Assembly (NCBI RefSeq): GCF_029626155.1
Contig: NZ_JARUBL010000001.1
Location: forward strand, 1,736,001 to 1,800,000
Direction: 5' to 3'
DNA from: Solwaraspora sp. WMMD1047
GTDB lineage: Bacteria > Actinomycetota > Actinomycetes > Mycobacteriales > Micromonosporaceae
Length of the DNA stretch: 64,000 bases
Position numbers and translations under genes: made by a program. Positions 25,424-34,159 of this stretch are shown here, piece after piece; position 1 is the first letter of the stretch, and each line of letters opens with the position of its first letter. Under the pieces are notes generated by a model. The model ran no database searches. It saw only the letters and a program-made list of their open reading frames with translations, and was not told the DNA's origin.

Positions 25424-26786
25424 GATGAGCGGCGATCATACGGGGACCGAGCAGGCGCGGGCCTCGTCCCGGATCCAGGCTTCCATCGTCGCCAAGCGGC
25501 AGGGCGCACAACTGCCGGCCGCGGACATCCGCGGCGTGGTGGACGATTATGTCAACGGCCGGGTCCCGGACCATCAGATGGCGGCCTGGCTGGCCACCAT
25601 CGCGTGCCGCGGCTTGGACCTGGCCGAGCTCACGGAACTCACCGACGCCTATGTCAGCGGTGGGGAGCGGTTGCACCTCGGCCGGCTGGGCCGTGTGGTC
25701 CTCGACAAGCACAGCACCGGTGGCGTCGGTGACAAGGTCAGCCTGGTGGTGGCGCCGATCGTCGCCGCATGCGGTGTGGCCGTGGTGAAGATGAGCGGAC
25801 GCGGGCTGGGTCACGCCGGCGGCACGATCGACAAGCTCGAAGCGATCCCGGGCATCCGCTTGGACCTGGGACCGGACGACATCTACGCGCTTGTCGAGCG
25901 AGTGGGGATGACCATCGTCAGCCAGAGTCCGGCGCTGGCGCCCGGCGACGGTGCCACCTACGCCTTGCGCGACGTCACCGGCACCGTGGAGAGCATTCCC
26001 CTGATCGCCGCGAGCATCGTGAGCAAGAAGGTGGCCGTCGGGGCCAGCGGGCTCGTGCTGGATGTCAAGACCGGCGCCGGAGCACTCATCCCGGACCGAT
26101 CCGAAGCCGGGCTGTTGGCGGAGACGATGCTGCGGCTCGCGAGGCAGTTCGGGCTGACCTGCGGGGCGGTGCTCAGTGACATGAGCCAGCCGCTGGGGCG
26201 GGCGGTGGGCAACGCGCTCGAGATCAAGGAAACGTTGTCCTTCTTGCGGGGCGAGCAGGTCCCCGGGTTGTGGGAAGCCTGCTCGGTGCTGGCTCGGCTC
26301 CTGCTGCAGAGCGCGGATCCCGCGCTCTGCGACGCGGACGCGGATGCCCGCATCGCGAAGGCGGTCGCCGGCGGCGCGGCTCACGAGCGATTCCTGGAGT
26401 GGGCATCGGCGCAGGGCGCCGATCGCCGGGTTCTTGAGCGACCGGAACTGCTGCCGGGCGCCAAGCACGTGGTGCCCATCATCGCCGACCGCGCGGGCTG
26501 GGTCAGCGATGTCGCCCCGCGCGCCGTTGGTATGGCCTCCGTCCACGTCGGGGCTGGTCGTCTCGCGCATCGGGCACCGCTCGACCACGGGTCTGGCGTG
26601 TGGGTGAACTCGCACGTCGGCAGCCGGGTCGAGGCAGGCCAGACACTGGCCGAGTTGCACTACAACGGTGGCGATCACGATTTGGCCGTGGATCTGCTGA
26701 CCCGGGCCTTCACGATCAGTGACGAGCCTGTGCAGGCACCACAAATGATCCACCAGATCTACCCGTCACACGGTCCGGTCGACTAG
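25416..26786 (+). CDS. Pyrimidine-nucleoside (thymidine-type) phosphorylase
   Basis: A 456-residue member of the thymidine/pyrimidine-nucleoside phosphorylase family. The phosphate- and base-binding motif KHSTGGVGDK is at 98-107, followed by KMSGRGLGHAGGTIDK and, further on, DVKTGAGAL. These enzymes cleave a pyrimidine nucleoside with phosphate to base plus (deoxy)ribose-1-phosphate. Length is close to the family norm. It overlaps the aminotransferase and precedes the dioxygenase by about 95 bp. A salvage enzyme in the middle of a biosynthetic operon implies that a nucleoside is a building block: in the muraymycin/caprazamycin group a uridine phosphorylase releases 5-amino-5-deoxyribose-1-phosphate. 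ATG 25425 is an alternative start. Confidence 0.93.
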   Translation: MAEMSGDHTGTEQARASSRIQASIVAKRQGAQLPAADIRGVVDDYVNGRVPDHQMAAWLATIACRGLDLAELTELTDAYVSGGERLHLGRLGRVVLDKHSTGGVGDKVSLVVAPIVAACGVAVVKMSGRGLGHAGGTIDKLEAIPGIRLDLGPDDIYALVERVGMTIVSQSPALAPGDGATYALRDVTGTVESIPLIAASIVSKKVAVGASGLVLDVKTGAGALIPDRSEAGLLAETMLRLARQFGLTCGAVLSDMSQPLGRAVGNALEIKETLSFLRGEQVPGLWEACSVLARLLLQSADPALCDADADARIAKAVAGGAAHERFLEWASAQGADRRVLERPELLPGAKHVVPIIADRAGWVSDVAPRAVGMASVHVGAGRLAHRAPLDHGSGVWVNSHVGSRVEAGQTLAELHYNGGDHDLAVDLLTRAFTISDEPVQAPQMIHQIYPSHGPVD

Positions 26787-26880
26787 ATCTTGACCGGAAC
26801 CGTCCTCGCGCGTCACGACCAGGGCGCACGACGAAGCATCCACAGCCACATCCTGAGGCACACCAATGGGGGAACCGAGC

Positions 26881-27768
26881 ATGTCGACTGGCCTGAGCCT
26901 GCAAGAACTGTCAACCGCCGCCGCCGGAGTGATCACGTCTTTCGCCGCGATCCCGGACCGACCCGTCACCGTCGCGCAGGCATCCGACCTCGACTCGACG
27001 ACCGCACGCGAGATCGTCCAGCGCTATGAACAGAACGGCTTCTGTGTCGTCGAACTGGTCTGCGACCCACCGGTGCCGGCCACGCTGGTGGCCCTGGGGG
27101 CATCGCTGCGTCTCGGCGATCCGTTCATCCCGCCGCTGTACACGATGGGCGCCAGCAAGCCCGCCCCGTTCTCCCGCATCTCCGCGGCACAGAACTCCGG
27201 CACCGTCGACGCCGACCATCCTTCCTTCGGCCGAGCCGACTGCCAGCGGCTGCATACCGACGGCACGCTGCAGGACATCGGATTCGTCAAGGCCGGGATG
27301 CTCGTCTGCGAGTGCGCCGCCGCCGAGGGTGGTCTGACGACACTGTTCAACACCTCCGCGGCCTTCGTGGAACTCCTGGCGCGGGACCCGGCTGCGGCCG
27401 TCGCGATGACCACACCAGGCACGCTCGTCCGCACGGCCAACATCAACGGATGCACCGATGAGAACCGCGGCCCGATCGTGTCCGTCGTCGACGGAGCCCT
27501 CGTCTCCCGGTACAGCGTGACGGACACCGACTCGTGGGCCGTGCCGGACGAGGTGAACGAGGACGACCTGTGGCGCGGAATCAAATTCCTCGCCGAGGCC
27601 AGCGCACCGGGCAGTGCCCACTATACGGAGTTCAAGGTGGCGACCGGGCAGGCGATCATGTTCGACAACACCAGGATCTCCCACGGCCGCACCGCCTACC
27701 GGGACGCCCCCGACCAGCGCCGCTGCATGTACCGGGGCCTGTTCCTCCGGCACCCGTCGGTCCCATGA
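26881..27768 (+). CDS. TauD-like Fe(II)/2-oxoglutarate dioxygenase
   Basis: A 295-residue non-heme iron dioxygenase. The facial triad is readable as His125-x-Asp127 (RLHTDG) and His268 (TRISHGR), with arginines at 277-281 for 2-oxoglutarate binding. Enzymes of this fold hydroxylate C-H bonds. A distinct branch (LipL, CapA, Mur16) hydroxylates UMP at C5' and so releases phosphate and uridine-5'-aldehyde. The neighbours (aminotransferase and pyrimidine phosphorylase) make that reaction the favoured inference, but hydroxylation of an amino acid is possible. I chose ATG 26881 because GGGGGAA lies upstream at suitable distance; ATG 26866 is the alternative. Confidence 0.88.
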   Translation: MSTGLSLQELSTAAAGVITSFAAIPDRPVTVAQASDLDSTTAREIVQRYEQNGFCVVELVCDPPVPATLVALGASLRLGDPFIPPLYTMGASKPAPFSRISAAQNSGTVDADHPSFGRADCQRLHTDGTLQDIGFVKAGMLVCECAAAEGGLTTLFNTSAAFVELLARDPAAAVAMTTPGTLVRTANINGCTDENRGPIVSVVDGALVSRYSVTDTDSWAVPDEVNEDDLWRGIKFLAEASAPGSAHYTEFKVATGQAIMFDNTRISHGRTAYRDAPDQRRCMYRGLFLRHPSVP

Positions 27769-27807
27769 CCAGCCCAGCTCGGACCTCATGGGAGGGAGAA
27801 CCTCGGC

Positions 27808-28707
27808 ATGTCCGATGAACTGCGGATCGAGGCGGACGACGAGCTGGTACGGCGGCTCCTGCGGTCCCAGGCGCCACAGCTCGCCGAGCTGCCGCTCAAG
27901 CGCCTCATGACCGCGGGTGTCAACAACACCATCTACCGGCTCGGCGACGAGCTCACCGTACGGCTGCCGCAGACCGCATGGTGCGCCGACCACATCCGCA
28001 AGGAGCAGCGTTGGCTGCCCGCGCTCGGCGAACACCTGACCCTGCGTATCCCGACCCTGGTGCACGCCTGCCGGCCGGGAGACGACTTTCCCTGGCACTG
28101 GTCGGTCTACACCTGGTTGGATGGTGACGAGGCCGTTCGCACGCCGGCGACCGACGAGCACGTGACGGCACGCCAACTGGCGACGCTCGTCGGGGAACTG
28201 CAGCAGATCCCGATCACCGGTGGGCCGCTGTCCGGGGAGCACAGCGGAATGCGGGGCCTGCCGCTGGCGGTGCGGGACCCGGTGGTCCGGCAGGCGCTGG
28301 CGAACATCACGTCGTTCGACACCGCGGCCGCCACCGCGGCATGGGAGGCCGCGGTCAAGACTCCGGACTGGCCGGGTCGGTTGGTGTGGTCACACGGCGA
28401 CCTGCACCCAGGGAACGTGCTGGTGGACAACGGCGTGCTGAGTGCGGTTATCGACTGGGAGATGCTCAGCGTGGGCGACCCCGCACTGGACCTGTCCGGG
28501 GCGTGGATGCTGTTGACGGCAGCCGGACGGGCGACCTTCCGGCACTGCCTGACGGTCGATGACGACACGTGGGCACGCGGACGGGGCTGGGCACTGTGCA
28601 TCGGCGTGATCGCCGCCGCCTACTACCACGACAGCAATCCCGTGCTCGCCGGATTCAGCCGCCGTGCGGCGCAGGACGCCGTCGACGACTTCCTGCGCAA
28701 CGGGTGA
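27808..28707 (+). CDS. Aminoglycoside-phosphotransferase-fold kinase (1)
   Basis: A 299-residue small-molecule kinase. It has the Brenner motif HGDLHPGN (196-203) with the catalytic Asp and the metal-binding IDWE (Asp216). The N-terminal ATP loop is AGVNNTIY. Such kinases phosphorylate antibiotics, sugars or choline. It follows the dioxygenase gene by 39 bp with a GGGAG site before the ATG, so it is likely co-transcribed with the nucleoside genes. Capuramycin, muraymycin and caprazamycin producers use kinases of this fold for self-resistance. A second, related kinase is encoded about 1 kb further on. Confidence 0.9.
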   Translation: MSDELRIEADDELVRRLLRSQAPQLAELPLKRLMTAGVNNTIYRLGDELTVRLPQTAWCADHIRKEQRWLPALGEHLTLRIPTLVHACRPGDDFPWHWSVYTWLDGDEAVRTPATDEHVTARQLATLVGELQQIPITGGPLSGEHSGMRGLPLAVRDPVVRQALANITSFDTAAATAAWEAAVKTPDWPGRLVWSHGDLHPGNVLVDNGVLSAVIDWEMLSVGDPALDLSGAWMLLTAAGRATFRHCLTVDDDTWARGRGWALCIGVIAAAYYHDSNPVLAGFSRRAAQDAVDDFLRNG

Positions 28708-28715
28708 CAGCGCCG

Positions 28716-29501
28716 TCAGGCGATGCCGAGAATCGGGGCCAGCTCGTGGTACAGAGCCGGGCCTGCCCCCAGGACGCCGGTGCCGAGGTGGGCCGTGCGG
28801 CCGCCTGCCTCCTCCAGGATCAACCGGCCGGCCGCCCAGTCCCACCGCTGCAACTCGTCCTCGTAGAACGCGTCGAAGCGGCCGGCCGCCGTCCAGCACA
28901 GGTCGAGGGCGGAACTACCGGTGCACCGGATGTCACGTGCGCCTGGAAGCACCCGTCGCAGCACCTCCACCTGCCGACTGCGCGACGCCGCCGCATAGGA
29001 GAACTCGGTGGCGACGAGAGCCTGCGAGAGCGGCACCGGTTCGTTGACCCGCAGTGGTCGTCCGTTGAGCGCGGCACCGCCACCACGGGACGCGGAGAAG
29101 GTCTCCGCCCGGATCTGGTCGTGCACCACCCCGGCGACCGCCGTCCAGCCGTGTCCATCATCGACCTCGGCCGCGATGCTCACAGCGCAGTGCGCGATCC
29201 CGTAGAGGTGGTTCACGGTGCCGTCCAGAGCGTCGACAACCCAGCGGACCCCGCTCACCGACGGCTTGCGCGGACTCTCCTCAGACAGGATGCCGTCATC
29301 CGGCCGGCTGCGGTCGAGCAACCACAGAATCTCTGCCTCACTGCGTTTGTCCAGCTCGGTCACCGGATCGGACGGAGAGGACTTCAGATGCAGCGTCCGC
29401 CGGTCGCCGAGGTGCTCGCCGATGACCCTGCCGGCCGACGCGGCAGCCGCCTCGGCGAGCGCACGCAATTCGTCGAAGTCTGGCAAGCTGAGATAGGTCA
29501 T
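28716..29501 (-). CDS. Inositol-monophosphatase-family phosphatase
   Basis: A 261-residue Mg-dependent phosphatase. Family motifs are ILSEES (with Glu74/Glu75), VVDALDGT (Asp90, Asp93) and the late WDWAAG. Members remove phosphate from inositol phosphates, sugar phosphates or 3'-phosphoadenosine phosphate. GAGGAA precedes the ATG. It is convergent with kinase 1 and divergent from kinase 2, so it sits between two kinases. It could remove the phosphate from an aminoribose-1-phosphate or nucleotide intermediate, or reverse one of the kinases. The substrate is not readable from sequence. Confidence 0.9.
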   Translation of the reverse strand: MTYLSLPDFDELRALAEAAAASAGRVIGEHLGDRRTLHLKSSPSDPVTELDKRSEAEILWLLDRSRPDDGILSEESPRKPSVSGVRWVVDALDGTVNHLYGIAHCAVSIAAEVDDGHGWTAVAGVVHDQIRAETFSASRGGGAALNGRPLRVNEPVPLSQALVATEFSYAAASRSRQVEVLRRVLPGARDIRCTGSSALDLCWTAAGRFDAFYEDELQRWDWAAGRLILEEAGGRTAHLGTGVLGAGPALYHELAPILGIA

Positions 29502-29653
29502 ACGGAGGATTCCTCATCGATGCGTGCCATGTCGCTTCCACCGCCGGCGCGGGACCACGTGTGCCGGTGCCTGATGGCACCGATCTGGATTCACTCGCGG
29601 CAGCCTATCGTCCGTATACCCGGCCATGTCCCCGACTCAGACAAGGGTTCCTC

Positions 29654-30577
29654 TTGAACGACATCGACATCCCCGACCTCGGTCCCAGGCCGGAGCGCGT
29701 CTCGATCGACGCCGAACAGGTCAAGCGCCTTGTTGCCGATCAGTTCCCCGAGTGGGCCGCCCTCCCCGTCGTGCCGGTGGAGAACGGTGGTTGGGACAAC
29801 TTCACCTTCCACCTCGGCGACACGATGCTGCTTCGGCTGCCCAGCGCGCAGCAGTACGCCCTGGCCGTCGACAAGGAGCACCGGTGGCTCCCGGTGCTGG
29901 CCCGGTCTCTGCCGCGCCCGATCCCCGTTCCGCTCGCCAAGGGCGAGCCGGCAGCGGACTACCCGTTCGCCTGGTCGGTCTACGAGTGGATCGAGGGTCG
30001 GCCCGCGAGCTTCGAGACGGTGGCTGATCCGATCGGTCTCGCGGAGGACCTGGCCGACTTCGTCGGTGCGTTGCAGCGCGTCGACGCGACCGCAGGACCG
30101 CAGCCGGGAATTCACAACTGGTTCCGCGGCGCGACCCTTCTCACCTACGACGAGACGGCGCGCGACGCGCTGGCGGACCTGCGCGGCCACATCGACGGCG
30201 AGCTGGCACTCGAGATCTGGCAGCAGGCGTTGGACGCGAAGTGGGACGGCGTCGACGTCTGGTTCCACGGCGACCTGGCGCAGGGCAACCTGCTGCTCGA
30301 GGAGGGCAGGCTGTCAGCCGTCATCGACTTCGGCACCTGCGGCGTCGGCGACCCCGCGTGTGACCTGGCGATCGCGTGGACGCTGCTGACCGCCGAAGGT
30401 CGCCAGGTCTTCCGGGAGCGGTTGGCCGTCGACGACGCGCTGTGGTCGCGCGGCCGCGGCTGGGCGTTGTGGAAGACGCTGGTGTCCTGCGCCAACAGTG
30501 TGGGCGCGTCGGACGCCCATGCCGTGAACTCGCGTCGGGTGCTCGACGAGATCTTCGCCGAGTACGGTGCGCGCTGA
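29654..30577 (+). CDS. Aminoglycoside-phosphotransferase-fold kinase (2)
   Basis: A 307-residue kinase of the same fold, with HGDLAQGN (205-212) and IDFG (Asp225). It shares with kinase 1 the overall layout and the C-terminal block WSRGRGWAL / WARGRGWAL, so the two are paralogues. I chose TTG 29654: AAGGG lies just upstream and a TATACC -10 box (29615-29620) would start transcription near 29627. An in-frame GTG at 29561 would lie upstream of that transcript. Two kinases may act at two positions or stages, for instance one in building a sugar phosphate and one in self-resistance. Confidence 0.88.
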   Translation: MNDIDIPDLGPRPERVSIDAEQVKRLVADQFPEWAALPVVPVENGGWDNFTFHLGDTMLLRLPSAQQYALAVDKEHRWLPVLARSLPRPIPVPLAKGEPAADYPFAWSVYEWIEGRPASFETVADPIGLAEDLADFVGALQRVDATAGPQPGIHNWFRGATLLTYDETARDALADLRGHIDGELALEIWQQALDAKWDGVDVWFHGDLAQGNLLLEEGRLSAVIDFGTCGVGDPACDLAIAWTLLTAEGRQVFRERLAVDDALWSRGRGWALWKTLVSCANSVGASDAHAVNSRRVLDEIFAEYGAR

Positions 30578-30758
30578 CCCTCCGCCCACCCTGAGTTCTG
30601 CCCCGTGGAACAGGAAGGCGAGCCGCCGGCGCGGCGGCCTTCGGTCTGAAAGGCTCGGACCCCTGCCTCCGCGTGGTCATCACCCCATGCGCTGGTGCCC
30701 AGAAGGCCACCGGCCGCCACTCAGCGACGCGGATTCCGCGTCAAGAAGGGAACAAGCA

Positions 30759-31667
30759 GTGTCTGTCACGCTCGTCGATTCCTACCTCGGTGTCGAAGCG
30801 CAGCGGATCTACTACGACTTCCGTGCGCGTACGGCCGCGTTCGACCTGATCCGGGAGGCGGTGCCGGTGACCTATGCCCTGCATGCCGGCTCGGACGCCG
30901 GCCGCCTGGTCGGCGACAGCCTGGCCCGGCTAGAGGCGTGCGGCAGTGTCGAGGAAGTCGACGCCGTCTTCGCGGACTGCCGCGCGAAATGGGATGAAGC
31001 CGGGTTCGGTGCGCGTCTGACCAGCGACAAGGAGGGCGCCTGGCATCGGAGCCTGCTGGTCGCCGGCCTCGACCGGGCGCACGGCCACGTCGTGGACATG
31101 GGCAACCACAACAACGGGTTCGGCGACTACCTGCTACGCGTGAACCCTGCTGTCAAGCGCGTCGCAGGAGTCGATCACCGTAACGATCCGAACGTCCTCA
31201 CCGGCGAGCGCCTCGACTTCCTCCTGCAGGACGACGTGACCAAGGTCCCGCTGGACGACGACAGCGCCGACACCGTGGCCTTCCGCGTGGCTCTGCACCA
31301 CTGGACCAAACCCGTGCAGGAAGCGCTGCTCGCCGAGGCGGGTCGCATCGTGCGCCCGGGGGGACAGATCCTCATCGTCGAGGACTCGTGGGCCGACCGG
31401 CCCGGCCTGACCGACAACGCCCTGACCCAGCAGTACCGGAGCCTGAGCGAAGAGGACAAGGTCGCCGCCCTCGCGCTGATCGACGTCTCGTCCTGCCTCA
31501 TGAAGGCCGAGACGGTCGCCTATCCCATGTCGTACCGGTCGGCGGCCGAGTGGGAGTCCCTGCTCACCGCCCTCGGCGCCACCTCGATCGAGTCGACGTA
31601 CTGGGGCTTCACGATGTTCACCGTGTACGGCGCGCCGATGCTCGTCATCCGCGCGACGATGGCCTGA
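30759..31667 (+). CDS. Class I SAM-dependent methyltransferase (2)
   Basis: A 302-residue methyltransferase-fold protein starting at GTG with AAGGGA 7 bp upstream. The SAM motif I is unusual: VVDMGNHNNGFGDYL instead of the common ExGxGxG, followed by VAGVDHR and the post-motif VPLDDDSADTVAFR. The preceding 130 residues form an all-alpha N-terminal part. It is more likely a methyltransferase than anything else, but the changed glycine motif leaves some doubt. It ends against a strong terminator shared with the PhoX gene. Confidence 0.75.
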   Translation: MSVTLVDSYLGVEAQRIYYDFRARTAAFDLIREAVPVTYALHAGSDAGRLVGDSLARLEACGSVEEVDAVFADCRAKWDEAGFGARLTSDKEGAWHRSLLVAGLDRAHGHVVDMGNHNNGFGDYLLRVNPAVKRVAGVDHRNDPNVLTGERLDFLLQDDVTKVPLDDDSADTVAFRVALHHWTKPVQEALLAEAGRIVRPGGQILIVEDSWADRPGLTDNALTQQYRSLSEEDKVAALALIDVSSCLMKAETVAYPMSYRSAAEWESLLTALGATSIESTYWGFTMFTVYGAPMLVIRATMA

Positions 31668-31673
31668 GGCCGG

Positions 31674-31713
31674 GGCCGGGAGGGTCGGTCTCACCAGATC
31701 GACCCTCCCGGCC
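31674..31713. terminator. Bidirectional terminator between methyltransferase 2 and phoX-like gene
   Basis: A perfect 14-bp stem: GGCCGGGAGGGTCG at 31674-31687 pairs with 31700-31713 across a 12-nt loop. It lies between two convergent stop codons. Confidence 0.85.
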
Positions 31714-31721
31714 CGATCGAC

Positions 31722-33782
31722 TCAGGAGGTGATCACGACGACCGAGGGCCGCGGGAACGCGTGGGTGTGCGGCCACGTGCTGGAAGGCGCCTCGAAGGTG
31801 GAGTCGTCAGTCTCGCCGGGATGCTGCACAGCCAGCCACACGGCCCGGTCATCGTGGCTGAGGAACGGTCCGCATGGCTCGGCGCCCACCGGAACGGTCG
31901 CGAACTGCTGCACCTGTCCCCGCCGGGGCCCTGCCAGCGGCACCCGGAAGAGGCCGTCGTTCGAGCCGAGGGCGTTGCCGTCGGTCGCCACCCACAGGTT
32001 GCCGACGCTGTCGAAGGTCAGGTTGTCCGGGCAGCTGATCGGGCTGACGCGGTCCTTGGGATATCCGGCGAAGTGTGTCTCGGGTGCCTCCGGGTCGCCG
32101 CACACCAGGAGCAGGCGCCAAGAGAACGTCGTGCTGCCGTGGTCGGTGCCGGCCTCCTCCAGCTCCACGACGTAGCCGTTCCGGTTTCCACTCGTCTCGG
32201 TCAGCGGAGCGCCGAGTTCGGAGCGCACATGGCACCGGCCCAGCGGGTTGGCCTCGTCCACCGGATAGGCGGTGCTGCCGCGGGAGGAGTTGTTGGTCAA
32301 CGCGGCGTAGACGCGGCCGCTGGTGGGGTGCGGCTCGACGTCCTCGGGTCGGTCCATCTTGGTCGCGCCGACCCGGTCGGCCGCGATGCGGGTGTCGATC
32401 AGGACGTCGGCGACCGTCATGCCTTCGACGAAGGACGTCGTGTCGCTGGCAAGGGGGATCCACTCGCCCCAGCCGTCATACTCGCCGTCGGGCAGGCCGT
32501 CGCCGGTCAGCCGGGCGGCGTAGAGCGTGCCCGTGGTGAGCAGGCCCATGTTGTGCTGCCGAGCCCTGCGCGTCGCGCGGGTGTCGATCCTGTCGCGTGA
32601 GACGAACTTGTACAGGTATTCGCCGCGCTGGTCGTCGCCCATGTAGGCGACAGCGTGCCCCGCGTCGGAGACGGCGATGTTGGCGCCTTCGTGCTTGAAG
32701 CGCCCGAGCATGGTGTGCTTGCGGGGCGTCGATCGCGGATCGTAGGGGTCGATCTCCACGATCCACCCGAACCGGAACGGCTCGTGCGGCTCGGTCTCCA
32801 GGTCGAACCGCGGATCCACGTTTCGCCAGGCGCGGAACTCCTCGACCTCGACGCCGTAGCGGGCGTAGCTCTCGGTGTAGCGCGGGTCAAGCGTCGCACC
32901 GTCACGGGCGTCGAAGTAGGCGTTGAAGTTCTCCTCCCCCGACAAGACCGTGCCCCAGGGCGTCGTGCCGCCCGAGCAGTTCTGGAGCGTTCCGAGCACC
33001 CGTGTGCCGGTCGGGTCGGCCGCCGTCCTCAGCCGCGGATCGCCGGCGGCCGGCCCGTCGATGCGAAACTCGGTGTAGCCAGTGATCCGGCGGTTGAACT
33101 TGGACCGGCTCGGTGCGACCGGCACGAACGATCCGTCCCGTCCGCGTGTCAGCTCGACCACCGACATGCCGTGCGACTGGATCGCGATCCTGCTGGTGGT
33201 GTCCGCGTCGTACACTCCCGCCGGATACATCAGCTCCTCGTTGGTGTACTCGTGATTGCACACCAACAGCAAGCGATCCTGCTTCAGGGGCAGGACGGCC
33301 ACGTAGTCGCAGTTGTACCCGAACTGCAAGGCGGCTGCCTCCGGGGTCTGGCGCAGCACGTCGAACGGGGGCGCGCCCGGAAGCACGGCATCACCCCAGG
33401 ACATCACGACCTGCGACCGGAACCCCTGCGCGACGGTGACCTCGTCCCGAATGTTCGGGGCGACCGGCGTCCACGCCCCTCGGGCAACGCTGATCCCGTG
33501 CGGTCCGCCGGCGGGATGACCGGCGGTCGGCTCGGCTGCGGCCGCCGCGGGGATGTCCACATGGTGTCCCAGGACCAGGGTTCCGGCACCGAGCACGGCA
33601 CCGCGCAGCAGTGCGCGCCGCGACAGCGACCGCTCCACGAGGTCGGAGAAGTGCGTGTTGTCGGAGGTGTTGGGCTCCCGGCTGCTGCAGGCGTCGCCAC
33701 AACGGTAGTGACAGGTCGCCGCGCTGCGTGAGCCCGATCCGCGGACCGGTAGCAGGGTGAGCAGGGTGGGTCGCACTGGCAT
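31722..33782 (-). CDS. Tat-exported PhoX-family (DUF839) phosphatase
   Basis: A 686-residue protein of the PhoX alkaline phosphatase family (DUF839), which use Ca and Fe to hydrolyse phosphomonoesters outside the cell. A twin-arginine signal lies after a long leader, as usual for PhoX: SLSRRALLRGAVLGAG at 52-67, then a hydrophobic stretch and an alanine-rich cleavage region. Family blocks include ENFNAYF, the FRFGWIVEIDP segment and MDRPEDVEPHP. GAGG precedes the ATG. It lies inside the right-hand repeat, so it belongs to the island and not to general phosphate scavenging. I infer that it unmasks a phosphorylated product after export, as StrK does for streptomycin 6-phosphate. Confidence 0.88.
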   Translation of the reverse strand: MPVRPTLLTLLPVRGSGSRSAATCHYRCGDACSSREPNTSDNTHFSDLVERSLSRRALLRGAVLGAGTLVLGHHVDIPAAAAAEPTAGHPAGGPHGISVARGAWTPVAPNIRDEVTVAQGFRSQVVMSWGDAVLPGAPPFDVLRQTPEAAALQFGYNCDYVAVLPLKQDRLLLVCNHEYTNEELMYPAGVYDADTTSRIAIQSHGMSVVELTRGRDGSFVPVAPSRSKFNRRITGYTEFRIDGPAAGDPRLRTAADPTGTRVLGTLQNCSGGTTPWGTVLSGEENFNAYFDARDGATLDPRYTESYARYGVEVEEFRAWRNVDPRFDLETEPHEPFRFGWIVEIDPYDPRSTPRKHTMLGRFKHEGANIAVSDAGHAVAYMGDDQRGEYLYKFVSRDRIDTRATRRARQHNMGLLTTGTLYAARLTGDGLPDGEYDGWGEWIPLASDTTSFVEGMTVADVLIDTRIAADRVGATKMDRPEDVEPHPTSGRVYAALTNNSSRGSTAYPVDEANPLGRCHVRSELGAPLTETSGNRNGYVVELEEAGTDHGSTTFSWRLLLVCGDPEAPETHFAGYPKDRVSPISCPDNLTFDSVGNLWVATDGNALGSNDGLFRVPLAGPRRGQVQQFATVPVGAEPCGPFLSHDDRAVWLAVQHPGETDDSTFEAPSSTWPHTHAFPRPSVVVITS

Positions 33783-34159
33783 CTTCGTCTCTACCTCATG
33801 TTCTGTGCCGATGTGGATCGTTGTCCAAGGTCCTTTGTGGCAAAACGCCAGATTAACGGGAGGTAGCGATGTTGTGGTGCCCGAGATCGACGAGGATGCG
33901 GATTCCGGTCGGTGGCGATGGAGTTCGAGGTTGTCCTATAGCTCAGACCGTTCGGCGATCACCGTTACCGCATCAGCGGCTCGTTCCCAGGCAGATAGGC
34001 GGAAGTTTGGCCATATCGGGGTGCTCGACGGGTGCTCGACCGTCGGTGGATGTGGTTCGCCTCCGTGGATGGATCGGCATGTTCGTGCGGGGCAACCAGG
34101 TGATATCGTCCTGAATGTGGACTGGTAGGACCTTCGAGGGATCGTAGAGCAGCGCTTGA
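33783..34159. other. Gene-free right end of the island
   Basis: These 377 bp have no convincing gene and are less GC-rich than the neighbouring coding sequence. They hold the second GGGTGCTC pair and end at the second tRNA-derived repeat. TAGAGCA at 34145-34151 could be a D-arm remnant, but the spacing to the anticodon loop is about 9 nt too long for a tRNA. Confidence 0.55.
34019..34037. repeat. Tandem GGGTGCTC pair, possible integrase arm sites (copy 2)
   Basis: GGGTGCTC at 34019-34026 and 34030-34037, again with 11-bp period, 141 bp upstream of the second repeat. This matches copy 1 at 1158-1176 in period and distance. A further single GGGTGCTC lies at about 34284, downstream of the repeat. 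Confidence 0.5.

Noticed and set aside
24104-27768. Naming the cluster as a muraymycin/caprazamycin or capuramycin pathway
   Set aside because: The SHMT-like transaldolase, aminoribosyl nucleotidylyltransferase and glycosyltransferase that define those pathways are missing, and the PKS and ATP-grasp genes do not fit.
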